In this document: positions 1 to 9,060 of the stretch, in pieces | Position numbering within the stretch: the stretch's first letter is position 1 | Layout of the letters: the number at the start of each line of letters is the position of its first letter | Assembly: GCF_000003605.2 (NCBI RefSeq) | Contig: NW_003107103.1 | Location: 125,971 to 150,531, forward strand | Direction of reading: 5' to 3' | DNA from: Saccoglossus kowalevskii | Taxonomy: Eukaryota; Hemichordata; Enteropneusta; Harrimaniidae | DNA length: 24,561 nucleotides | Position numbers and translations under genes: made by a program | Notes under the pieces: generated by a model | The model's input: the letters and a program-made list of their open reading frames with translations, nothing else | Told to the model about the DNA's origin: nothing | Databases searched by the model: none

Positions 1-162
1 CAAACTAATAACCCTTTCTAATCCACCCAAACTGATAACCCTTCCTAATCCACCCAAACTAATAACCCTTTCTAATCCACCCAAACTGATAACCCTTCCT
101 AATCCACCCAAACTAATAACCCTTCTTAATCCACCAAAACTAATAACCCTTCCTAATCCACC
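1..162. repeat. 27-bp minisatellite, six copies
   Basis: Six direct copies of a 27-bp unit (core CTAATCCACCCAAACT), near-identical, cut at the left by the window edge. Copies 1-4 alternate between two variants (AATAACCCTTT and GATAACCCTTCC types), giving a 54-bp higher-order unit. It lies in a PCIF1 intron, about 100 bp before the exon duplicate. No exon is visible in 1-261. Confidence 0.93.
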
Positions 163-261
163 AGATAACAAACCTGCACAGGACACATATGTCAAGTGAC
201 AGGATTAAAGAAAAATTAATATGCAAAACAGCAATGTGAGCGTGTGTTGTCCATTTCACAG

Positions 262-355
262 ACCTTTCTTAGATTATCACCCTACTAGTGGCTCATTGGA
301 AGTTGTTCCTCCTTTCAGTGAAAATTTGATGGGGACAATGGTATGCTATATTGAG
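262..355 (+). pseudogene. Degenerate tandem duplicate of the PCIF1 NPPF exon (VPPF copy)
   Basis: This stretch has the same length (94 bp), the same acceptor position and the same reading frame as the real exon at 383-476. It encodes PFLDYHPTSGSLEVVPPF then SENLMGTMVCYIE: by hand count 17 of 31 residues and about 65 of 94 bases are identical, with no stop or indel. The catalytic Asn is Val (VPPF). The acceptor TTTCACAG (ending 261) is intact, but the donor GT has become AT (356-357). An in-frame alternative donor, ATG|GTATGC at 341, would give a 79-bp exon of the same phase. Only 27 bp separate it from the real exon, too short for an intron, so the two could only be alternatives. I infer a relic of tandem exon duplication, possibly still usable as a catalytically dead alternative exon. 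Confidence 0.8.
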
Positions 356-382
356 ATAATAAACTTGTTTTATAATTCTTAG

Positions 383-476
383 ACCTGTTTTAGATTTTTA
401 CCCTGTGAGTGGATCATTTGAAGCCAATCCACCCTTTGGTGAAGAGTTGATGGAAGCTATGGTTGACCACTTTGAG
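383..476 (+). CDS. PCIF1: PCIF1 exon with catalytic NPPF
   Basis: A 94-bp exon bounded by TTCTTAG (ending 382) and GAG|GTAATA (477). It enters with one base of a split codon and ends on a whole codon. It encodes [18 protein letters not shown] and [17 protein letters not shown] (426-437) is the catalytic motif of this adenine N6-methyltransferase family. The 121 bp upstream contains a diverged duplicate of the same exon. A second AG at 392-393 would shorten the exon and lose the conserved Pro-Val-Leu. Confidence 0.93.
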
Positions 477-2800
477 GTAATAATTAATCTATATTTTGCA
501 AATCTACATCTAGTCATCTAAAATATTACCTCACCAGATTATCACGATTTTCAACTTTTAATTCTATTATGGTCTTTACTAAGTTTCCACTTGGATAAAA
601 AACGAGACAAACCTGGACCTATCATTTTAATCTTCACATCTAAATCATATCTTAATTCAGACGTATTATGCACATGCATTTGTTTCACTGTCTCATTCAA
701 GATGGCTATTTTAAAGTAAGAAATGCATTTAAAATTCAGCATTTCTGCCAGATTTGAGCCATTATTTTTTTTTTTTCAGATTTCATTCAAAATGGTTGAC
801 TGGTGACTCTAACATACCTTGTCCTTTACATTGTGTTCTACATGCGTTTGTTTAACAGTCTAATTCAAAATGACTGGTTGCCAATTCAAATAAAAATGTT
901 TTAAAGAATCGTATCTCTGACATGTCTTGACAATAATATAAAGCATTATACATGTCACACATATCCATGTTCACTTGTTTTAAATACTTTTTCAAATGGC
1001 TGACTTGTTTTGTTTACTATCCCACAATAGAGATTGTTTTATCTTCTTAATTTTATCCATATGACCCTTTGTATATTTCCCACGTCAAATTCCAGCCACT
1101 ATGATCCTGACTCCTACTAAAGCCACACGATTTTCGTATATTGCTCACATTTGATATGACCGTTGCCCTTGACCACATAAAATTTCAGCCACATAACCAT
1201 CATTTCCTACAATATAGTGAGTCTGGCATTAGTGAATATATTATGTTCAAGTTTAAGATCTAATTGATATTTTTTTTTATTTCTGCAGTCATTGCTGGAT
1301 AAATCTACAGATCCTTTGTCATTTATAGTATTTATTCCTGAATGGAGAGATCCACCGACTCCGGCATTAGTTAGAATGGAAGCCAGCAGGTAACATTTAT
1401 ACAATGCTCTTACACCATTGAGAAATAAAAACCTTGAAATGAAACATCCATAATTTGTTCAATATTAATTGGAGCATTGTGATTAAGGACCTGTACACAA
1501 TTCAAAACTTTCAGTTTGTCAGAAATGGAGAAAGAAATCATAGAAAATCACAGGAAAAGTTAAATATTGTTTAGAAGCTAGATTACGCTATTTGTTTTTT
1601 AATTAGATTCATACTGACTTTTGAAACAAATTTTTTTTTTTTACAAAATTTTGAACTGATTTGCCACATCCAGTGACATTTTTTAGCTGCTTTGTTGAAT
1701 TTGTTGAGCGGAGCTTATCATATGAGTGATTGCCCTTCGTCGTCGTTCATGTCAACTTTTTACATTTTCGACTTCTTGAAAATTACAATTCTTATAACTT
1801 TGATACTTGTTTGTTAATACATATGATGTTTCAAACATGGCTAATATAGCAACTGTTAAACTCTCGTTAGAGTTCGAATATTACATAACAAAGCTTAAAA
1901 TGCCTTTGATGTGTCATCGGACCCCAAAGAAATTTTACTGCTACAAAATGTTGTAATTTTCATTCAAGAAAATTTGTCTTTTGTGAATTTAAAACGGTTT
2001 AAAGAATTCTTAGCTGATTCTTAACAAAATATCTGTATCTTTCATTATTGTGAACAATGTAATCCTCTCAGTGAATATTTACTCTAATAACATTACTTGA
2101 TGGGTTTTGCTAGGTTTAAGAGGAAGCAGTGTTTGATACCAGCATTAGAACATGAATATCGCAGTGGAACTCAACATACATGTTCAAGGTGAGTGATACC
2201 AACATAAACTTGTAGGCAAAAATGACCCAAGTCGCTAATTTGGGGGAGGGGGGATAACAAATTCAAAATTGCCATTTTGGAAATAAAACAAAATTCACAA
2301 ATGTGCTGAAAAAAATTGTTGTTGAGTATGTTTCTGACAGTGTTATGCTATGGTTAGAAAGCTAAAATTGTAGTTTTTGCACCAATAATACCGATTTTAT
2401 TATTTTTGCATTGCTTGTGGCATAACATGTCACTATAGTAAAGAAACGCACAATCTCGGGACAATCTAGACCAACACAATACCAGGATACCAGTGTTAGA
2501 ACCAGCTTTCATTTGTGTTTATGTTAACTGAATCTCTTATCTTTTATTTGTCGTAGTCACGAGCTTTACTACAGAGCAGTGCATGGAACATTGGCATTCT
2601 TCCTACAGAATGATGCCGGCTTTGAGAAATGGGGGCCAACGCCGGACAGAGTAAAAGCACTCCTTGACGCCTTCATTCCTGTAGGTAATGAAGTTGGTCA
2701 AAATAGCGGTCACAGGGAAAGTGGCGGTCATAATAACAGTACAGGAAACCACACTAAGAGTAGTAGCAGTAGTAGTGATGTGTCCGCTGTCAGCAGATAA
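383..2800 (+). CDS. PCIF1: PCIF1/CAPAM cap-specific m6Am methyltransferase, 3' part (four exons)
   Basis: Join of 383-476, 1289-1389, 2114-2188 and 2557-2800; the pieces total 514 bases, and after one carried-in base they give 170 residues and a TAA stop, so all phases agree. Known role: PCIF1 binds Ser5-phosphorylated RNA polymerase II CTD through an N-terminal WW domain (outside this window) and uses SAM to methylate N6 of 2'-O-methyladenosine next to the mRNA cap. Seen here: [20 protein letters not shown] with the catalytic NPPF motif, then [19 protein letters not shown], then [15 protein letters not shown], then [17 protein letters not shown], all lining up in order with the human C-terminal half, followed by a low-complexity tail with a six-serine run, as in vertebrates. 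The human protein is about 704 residues, so roughly three quarters lies upstream. The assignment is firm; the exact first acceptor (382 or 393) is slightly ambiguous, and 382 keeps the conserved Pro-x-Leu-Asp-Phe. Confidence 0.95.
477..1288. other. PCIF1: PCIF1 intron with dispersed-repeat fragments
   Basis: AT-rich intron. Around 690-700, 785-800, 865-880 and 990-1000 it carries degraded copies of a motif resembling ATTCAAAATGGCCGACTGG, shared with other non-coding places in this window (7315, 20105, 24350). No coding potential beyond short chance frames. Confidence 0.7.
1289..1389 (+). CDS. PCIF1: PCIF1 exon ([16 protein letters not shown])
   Basis: Acceptor TTTCTGCAG ends at 1288 after a T-rich tract; donor CAG|GTAACA begins at 1390. 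The exon is in phase 0 at its start and ends with two bases of an Arg codon. It encodes [20 protein letters not shown] followed by [13 protein letters not shown], one of the best conserved stretches of PCIF1. The intron before it (477-1288) is 812 bp. Confidence 0.95.
2114..2188 (+). CDS. PCIF1: PCIF1 exon ([18 protein letters not shown])
   Basis: A 75-bp exon between TTTGCTAG (ending 2113) and AAG|GTGAGT (2189), a near-consensus donor. It begins and ends in phase 2 and encodes [20 protein letters not shown] then HTCS. This matches the human PAFEHEYRSG region. The 724-bp intron before it shows no other feature I can support. Confidence 0.94.
2557..2800 (+). CDS. PCIF1: PCIF1 terminal coding exon
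   Basis: Acceptor TTGTCGTAG ends at 2556; the stop TAA is at 2798-2800. It encodes [20 protein letters not shown] then [19 protein letters not shown], matching the human AVHNTAVLFLQNDPGF and WAPTPERL region, followed by a poorly conserved Gly/Asn/His/Ser-rich tail ending [13 protein letters not shown]. The internal ATG at 2579 is not a start; it lies mid-exon. The intron before it is 368 bp (2189-2556). Confidence 0.95.
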
Positions 2801-3211
2801 ACTCTATCCCCATTTTCATGTATCATGCCAACTTTATGTGCTGAGCCGTAGCTCAATACTCATGCCATAGCGTCCTCTAGTGTTGTCACTTGCCTAGCTT
2901 TAAATTTGTACATACATTGCAGAAGAAGGTGTTCTGTTGGCGAGGGTCAAACCATTTGGATCAGGGGTGTCTGACCAATTATTGGGGGGTAAATTTTCTT
3001 TGGTTTGTCTTGTCTTCATCTATTGCAACACTTTGATATAAATTCTATATAGGGAAAAATATGCCTCTAGGTTCCCCTCTAGCAACCCTACCCACCCCTT
3101 ATGTATGGAATAGTTCATTCTGATGAAACAAAGTTAGAACATGGAGTAAGCTTGTACTCCAGTGGATTTGTAAATAAAAATAACTGCCCATCGCGTAATT
3201 TTGATACAAAA
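2801..3211 (+). other. PCIF1: PCIF1 3' UTR and proposed cleavage site
   Basis: It follows the TAA stop. AATAAA at 3173-3178 with a GT-rich AGTGTGT at 3211 about 33 bp on makes a good polyadenylation site. A later AATAAA at 4855-4860, followed by a TGTCTTGTGTCTTCC-like tract, would give a much longer 3' UTR. Which is used cannot be settled from sequence. Confidence 0.55.
3173..3178 (+). terminator. Candidate polyadenylation signal AATAAA for PCIF1
   Basis: Canonical AATAAA 373 bp after the stop codon, with a GT-rich element about 33 bp downstream. A second canonical hexamer lies at 4855-4860. Confidence 0.5.
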
Positions 3212-4246
3212 GTGTGTCACAAGATATGTTTGAAAAATTTTTTATATTTGCAATAAGTCTAATTGAGCCACTCATGCATTACTGTCTCCGATAATCAACC
3301 TTGTCTTAATCTTTCAACTAGGCATACCCTAGGATTAGCAATTTTCAGAATTTTTTTTTTTTTTTTATGAAGTTTCATTTATGGTCAAGTTTTATCATTA
3401 GCCAATGTATGGTTTTTAAAGATTTTAGCACAAAAAAAAAAGAGAGAAACTTACGATATATATAGATTTTTATTTTGTATTTTCGGTTTTTGCCAAGTTT
3501 AGTATTAATTTGTTGGGGTTTTATATTATATACATCTTTTAAACTTTGTGAAAAGATCTTGGTGGATTTCTCTTCATGTGCTTGTATATTTTGCTTTGAG
3601 ACTATTAATCCAACGTTTATCACGGTTACATTTGGGAGATAAAAGTCGTTATGTAATGAATATTACACTTAGTGAGCACCAGTCAGCTTCAGTGTCTTAG
3701 CCCAAATGTCTTTTTAATAACTAGAAAACGTGTTTGAAACTTTTTAACCTTATGAGTATTGTCTCGTTTTGGCACTATGCTACAAATGATGTTGTTTAGT
3801 CTGTTTCTCCCCCACATAAAAACGTTTATAAAAATTGACAAACCTTTTCATCAAAAACTAAAAATCAACATCTGAAACTGTCTGGTCTTAAAAAAATGAT
3901 GAAATTTAGTGACAAATATAAGGAAATGTCACCCGGAGGATTAACTGAAAGCTGTAAACCAAAACAAAAAATACAAAGCTGATGTGATAAAAAAAAAGTT
4001 TAAAACTTAAACAGAAAAAAAACTTTCAATATAAATCAACAAATAATTCACAGTAATTACTGTGCATGTAATCAAAGATTAAACTAAGATAGCAACAATG
4101 ACTGATGTTTTCTAATTTCATTTATTTATTTTCCTAATGTTAGATTGTTGCTTATCCATTATACTATATCATATCACAATTGTTAATGTACTACATAGAC
4201 AGTCAAATTTTATTCATGATTCATTCATAAAATTCTTGTGTTTTAA

Positions 4247-4247
<1 letters not shown>

Positions 4248-4285
<38 letters not shown>
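4248..4285. repeat. (CA)19 microsatellite
   Basis: Uninterrupted CA dinucleotide run of 38 bp. Confidence 0.97.
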
Positions 4286-4287
<2 letters not shown>

Positions 4288-5047
4288 GTGTTTTGTCATT
4301 GAACTCCTAGCAGGTATTGTGCCCACAGATATTAACATTTATTCTGCATAGATTATGATTGATAAGACACACCCGAATCCACTATTTTCTGTCACAATCC
4401 CTGCCATGGAGGAGAGAGTACGACTAATGTTTTATTAAGTTTAACAGAAGTAAGTTAAAACATTTTATCTTGAAAGTGACTATTTTTGTAAATTATGTGT
4501 GTAGCTATGTACGTATTCAAATATCTATTGTATCTCAAGGTGTGTATGTAAGTGTTATTTGCTTATAGTAAAATTTTTCTCTTTTTCAACCCTGCTAATG
4601 TACTTTGAAATACTGTGTATATTATCCAAGAAGTACATTGAAATAATTAATAGAGATTACTCAATGTCCATGAAGTAATTGATTTGTATTTATTTTAAAT
4701 TTTTGTCTGATTTTAGTAATTTGATAAGCTCATCTTGAAAACACACTCCATATTTCTTATTTTACTTGAATTAAAATGTTTGTTAATATTATTACATCTT
4801 ATCATATTCGCATCATAATCATCAACACGTTTGTTTTATCCTGTAGAGTTGACAAATAAAATATCTACTATCTTGTTCTATTCACACGTCAATGTCTTGT
4901 GTCTTCCTCCAAAGTTGACAAAGAAGATTTAAAAAATGATGACAGACTTTTTAAGTTAAAATCATCATATATCATGTCATTACCATTGTTTATTTGTGAG
5001 ATTATGAACAATAATTGCTCTAGAGTAGGGTTCATGCACACAGTCCA

Positions 5048-5215
5048 TTAGCATGGGCTAAGAGATCAAATATCTTAGTCTGTGCTATGAAAAATGTACG
5101 CTTAGCACAGGCTAAGAAATGTTAAGCACGGATCACTCTTGCCCATTTTAGGACTTGGTCCAGAACCTCAGCATGGCCTAACGAAGTGTGCTTGAACGCT
5201 TAGCTCAGGCTTAAG
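5048..5215. repeat. Cluster of CTTAGC..GGCTAAG quasi-palindromes
   Basis: TTAGCATGGGCTAA (5048-5061), CTTAGTCTGTGCTATG (5074-5089), CTTAGCACAGGCTAAG (5101-5116), GTTAAGCACG (5121-5130), CTCAGCATGGCCTAAC (5167-5182) and CTTAGCTCAGGCTTAAG (5199-5215) are variants of one short inverted repeat. Probably subterminal repeats of an old small transposon; no ends identified. Confidence 0.5.
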
Positions 5216-6450
5216 TACCAAAAATGCCATTGTATTCAATGTTCATTTGGAAGATTCACTATTATATTCATAACTATTCATTTTAGGTATGCCGTTTCCA
5301 ACATGACAACCGTTGAACGTGAGCACATCTAGAGATATTGTTCTCGTGCCTTATAACCGTACACCTAACATGTACATCTTTCTAGTTACTGTATTGAGTA
5401 ATCATAGTTAAAATGGCTGAAGAGTTTGGGCTTTCCTTAGCCAATGCCAACCACTGTTTCCTCCAGTGCGTGACTGTAATTGGGTCCATCAGCTATGCAA
5501 AAATATTAGACAGCTAAGTTGACTTTTTAGTAGAAGTTTTAACATTGTTATGCTGCTCATATGTCTGTAAATTCACTTGTTTACCTTGCGTCAGTATCCA
5601 CAAGTAACTACAATAATTGGAAAAATCATGGAGGAAACAAGGTACCGGTAAAGCTTGTCAGTAGCTAATATTTGGGCATTTAAAGGAGATTACCAAAATA
5701 CCCATCATGTAAACCAATTTGGGATAGAAATACTCAAGTATTTTACGTAAGTTGGTGTTCTGTGATCTCTAGATCACTCCCCACATATACATCATACCCC
5801 CCTCCCCGAAATCCAAACGATCAATTTTTACTTCTCTGAATAAGACATTTGTTATTACAGTGAAATACTTTATTTTAGCTAGAAACTAGTAGCTTTGCAG
5901 TGATTGGCTTTCACGGTGAGTGGATGAAACTTGTTTTTTTCATCGGAGTTGAGAATGTTATAAAACTGACAGTTTAGCAATATTAGGGTTTGGGAGCTAC
6001 AGGTTTTTAACATTTCACGTATACATGTACCATAGTATCTTTGACTACACTGTGTAGTTTCCAGTCCTTGTATACTGTGTTCTCCGGGATAAATATCTGA
6101 TTATTCGGAAACATGAAATTGTAATGAAATATCCAAGAACCAACATATACCAAAAATTAAATCTTAAAGTGAATATTCATGGTGTATTTTAAGTCTAACC
6201 GGACCGGAAGTGAGAATTTGTTAGTACTCTAAATATCCAAACATATTTTAGTACATGTAATAATTTTCACCAAATCATCCATTCAGGACAAAGTATTTAC
6301 AGTAGTGGATTTTTCTGTTTAGTGGGCGTATTCTGGTGTGTTCAATATACGTATTAAAATAAAATAAACTTTGGTCTATTTATTTTTGGCATTATCCTTT
6401 TGTTGTGAGTTTGTACAAAGAACAGACGTATACATGTCAATTTGGTTTTT

Positions 6451-7173
6451 AGTCCCCGTTTCAGGCACAGCCTGAAAGGCAGACTATTAATTCTTATTTA
6501 AATTGTCCGTCTGTGACATCTTTAACATTTTCTCAAAAATTCTGCAGCAGATATCGATGAAACTTGGCAGGTTGATGAACAAGTCTCTGCCGAATATGCA
6601 CATAATTTTTTGTCCAGATCTGAAAATCCTTTGGGTCTTTTTTCAAGAATTTCATCCAAAATTATCTCTCCCGACTGCACTGACAGAGCAACTGAGCATG
6701 CTCAGAATAAATAATTAGCTTAGATTGTAATGCTAAGGTTTTTAGTGATGTCATGACCTGGTCATGTCCTTGATCTGAATCAGTGACAGATGAGTCATAT
6801 CATTAACAATCTCAGTGGAAACTAGAGGGGTGTCAGGGTTACATTTTGATGGGAATTATAGTGGTGATAATGAAACAGACCCAGGTCCTGGTAATATACC
6901 TGAATTAACAAAGAAGTCAAGTTGTTATTAAAGATACATCAAGGTTTACTCAGATTTATGAATGCAGTTTCTTGAGCATGTATGAGACATAATTTGGTTG
7001 CACTTGTACTCTGAGATTTTGGACCCGGGTCAATGAAAGTTTTCAGTTATCAGATTAAGGGAAATCACTTTATGATGAGTTGTACTAACATAGAGTACAT
7101 ATTAATTCAATTGTTTGCAGATGTTCCATGTATTATTTTAATATGAGTATTTTATAATTATATAACGGGGACT
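6451..7173. mobile_element. Dispersed hairpin-start repeat, copy A
   Basis: It begins AGTCCCCGTT and ends with the exact reverse complement AACGGGGACT (7164-7173). The first 35 bp fold into a hairpin (TTTCAGGC at 6459-6466, loop ACA, GCCTGAAA at 6470-6477, outer AGTC/GACT). Copy B (19942-20534) has the same architecture. Sequence after the right end, GTG-CAT-CATG-CTTGTT-like, is also shared with copy B, so the inverted repeats may be subterminal. No target duplication seen and no coding frame of note; superfamily unknown. Confidence 0.65.
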
Positions 7174-7509
7174 GTGACATTCATGTCTTGTTATTCCGAA
7201 AAGCAGTCGTTTTTTTCATGCATGCATGTTTTCACTGAATTCAATCAAACTTCGTATTGACATCCCTCATTGTGTGTTACTGATGCACCCAATTTTGTTT
7301 TACGGCTTGATTCAAAATGGCCGACTAGCAGACGTGTTGATTTTGTTCTCGGACAATCCTACAGCAATTGTGTTCAAAGATGGTACAAAGACAAGCCATG
7401 AATACTGGCATACATCTATACTTCAATTTTTGTTCCTAATCAACACAATTTCAACAATAAGGTAATATTTTATTTTCTGCAAATTATATGTCGTAAAGGA
7501 CGGGAGGAA
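7174..7509. other. Non-coding spacer with dispersed-repeat fragment
   Basis: Contains CATGCATGCATG near 7218 and a fragment (about 7280-7340) with GATTCAAAATGGCCGACTAG, which also occurs inside other repeat copies in this window. The 79-codon frame at 7226 is within this repeat and resembles no known protein. Confidence 0.55.
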
Positions 7510-8010
7510 ATGTTGGGTCGAAAGTCCGAGAGGTTGTTTTGAATAAGAAAAAATTGGTTGAAAACACAAAAAAAAAAATTGAGAGTCGAAGAAGTTGGTT
7601 GGAGAGTCAAACATGTTGGTTCGGACGTCGACAAATTTGCTTGGAAACTCGGGATACTAGTAGTAGGTTCAACTTGGTATGTCGAGAATATTGTATGCAA
7701 ATTTGGAAAGTCGAAGAAGTTTTGGAAAGTTAAAAACGTTGGATGGAAAGTCGTGAATATGATTAGGAATTCAAAAAAGTTAGTTGGAAATGCAAAAGTG
7801 TTGGTTAAATGTCGTAGAAGCTGAATGGAAAGTCAATAAGGCTGGGTTGAAAGTCGTGGAAGTTGCATGTAAAATCAAAAAAGTTGGTTGAAAAGTCGGA
7901 AAGGATAGTTGGAATGTCGGGAACAGTAATTGGAAAATTAGAAGAAAAGTTGTGTACGGTGGTTAGAAAGACGTCAAAGTTATCTAGAAAGTCATAAAAG
8001 ATGGATGGAA
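7510..8010. repeat. Degenerate 21-bp minisatellite, about 24 units
   Basis: GTCG-like anchors recur at 7585, 7606, 7627, then 7710, 7730, 7750, 7770, 7790, 7811, 7832, 7853, 7874, 7895, 7916 and 7937, so the period is 20-21 bp. The core is TTGGTTGGAAAGTCG plus an AAG-rich spacer. Since 21 is a multiple of three, several frames stay open by construction; the minus-strand frame 7805-8050 reads as a seven-residue DFxTNFF-like repeat. I regard these frames as artefacts. Confidence 0.85.
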
Positions 8011-8598
8011 AAGAGTAAAGGTTTGTTTGACCATTACGTATGTAACCCAAGTTTCGCAGTCAAAGATGTCATCAGGAGATTGCAGAAACCCCATTATCTT
8101 TATTACGTTTGGTTTGTGTTATTTGCAATAGATAAATAGTCAACAAACTTGTGATGTGTCAATAATGTTGAGCCAAATTATTGACCATTTCAGTCTTAGA
8201 CTAGAGTATCTGTTGCTAGGGGAGGAGGGTGAGTAAGACCTTTTCAGAGTTTTGAGTTTGTTTGGTTATGACTATATCTACTATATCACGGCAGAGATAA
8301 TACATACAGTTATACACTGGTTGGGCGACTCTCTGTCAACAATAATGCTCTATATGACATTAAGGTATTTTCAACGAGGTCACCTGACCATGTATGATCT
8401 TTAAATATGTTAATAATCAGATCAAGTGTGCAATGTTTTCAATATAAAACTGTGTGAATGTATCTGTCTGCAATAGTGCTCCAGATATGACTTTGTGCGG
8501 ACAAACAGACGGACGACGGATGCTCATAACCACGTTGTCGTATATGCCGGATGATAATAATGCTAGACAAAGTAACACTAAATAGATTGCTTCTACAA
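8011..8598. other. Non-coding spacer
   Basis: No gene, RNA or repeat I can name. It runs from the minisatellite to the first TTAA element. Confidence 0.5.
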
Positions 8599-8761
8599 TT
8601 AAAGCAGAGAGTCGTCACCTGCGCATGCGTCCGATGGTCACAGCGTGTCATTGTTTACAAACAAGCGTCTACCCTGAGCCTTTGCGTTTTTAGCGTGTGT
8701 TGTTATCGTCGCTTGGGACTCAATTCCCGCGCGTGCGCAGGTGACGACCCTCCCGCTTTAA
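8599..8761. mobile_element. TTAA miniature element, copy 1 (163 bp)
   Basis: TTAA at both ends (8599-8602, 8758-8761). Terminal inverted repeats: TTAAAGC..GAGTCGTCACCTGCGCATGCG on the left pairs with CGCGTGCGCAGGTGACGACC..GCTTTAA on the right. GC-rich termini with CpGs stand out from AT-rich surroundings. The TTAA duplication fits piggyBac- or Kolobok-type non-autonomous elements. Two short open frames across it are chance. Confidence 0.82.
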
Positions 8762-8771
8762 ATGTTTATGC

Positions 8772-8905
8772 TTAAAGGGCGGTGGTCGTCACGCAGCGCG
8801 TGTTTGAATTTAATGTAAATAAACAATGCATTTTACACGCGTTGTACACGTCGCTATGAGTCCCATGGCGATCAGGGCGCGACGCGACGAACCATCGTCC
8901 TTTGA
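8772..8905. mobile_element. TTAA miniature element, copy 2 (134 bp)
   Basis: Left end TTAAAGGGCGGTGGTCGTC; right end, reverse complemented, TCAAAGGACGATGGTTCGTC, so one TTAA has decayed to TTGA. It aligns over its whole length to the reverse complement of copy 3, and starts only 10 bp after copy 1. Confidence 0.83.
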
Positions 8906-8927
8906 CTGACTCCAAACAAACTTCAGT

Positions 8928-9060
8928 TTAAAGGGCGGCAGTCGTCGTGCCGCGTCCTGTTCGATATGGGACCCAAAGCGACGTACACAACGCGTGTAAA
9001 ATACATTGTTTATTTACATGAAATTCGAACACGCCCTGCACGACGACCACTGCGCTTTAA
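8928..9060. mobile_element. TTAA miniature element, copy 3 (133 bp), inverted relative to copy 2
   Basis: TTAA at 8928-8931 and 9057-9060; left end TTAAAGGGCGGCAGTCGTC, right end GACGACCACTGCGCTTTAA. Its reverse complement matches copy 2 end to end, including TGTAAATAAACAATG and TTTTACACGCGTTGT. With copy 2 it makes a large foldback of about 290 bp. Confidence 0.85.

Larger units (their letters stand above)
3212..6450. other. AT-rich intergenic DNA, no gene seen
   Basis: Contains T/A homopolymers, a CA microsatellite, a 16-bp perfect palindrome (4049-4064), and a cluster of short CTTAGC/GGCTAAG quasi-palindromes (5048-5215). The short frame starting AAAATGG at 5411 has no recognisable product. 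Positions 4097 and 9134 share an 18-mer (ATGACTGATGTTTTCTAA) followed by ATTTATTT-type sequence, so part of this is dispersed repeat. Confidence 0.6.

Noticed and set aside
7539-8050. Overlapping frames of 64-88 codons on both strands
   Set aside because: They result from the 21-bp minisatellite, whose period is a multiple of three; codon content is only the repeat.
8439-8775. Frames of 70 and 74 codons on opposite strands
   Set aside because: They run across TTAA miniature element copy 1 and have no recognisable product.
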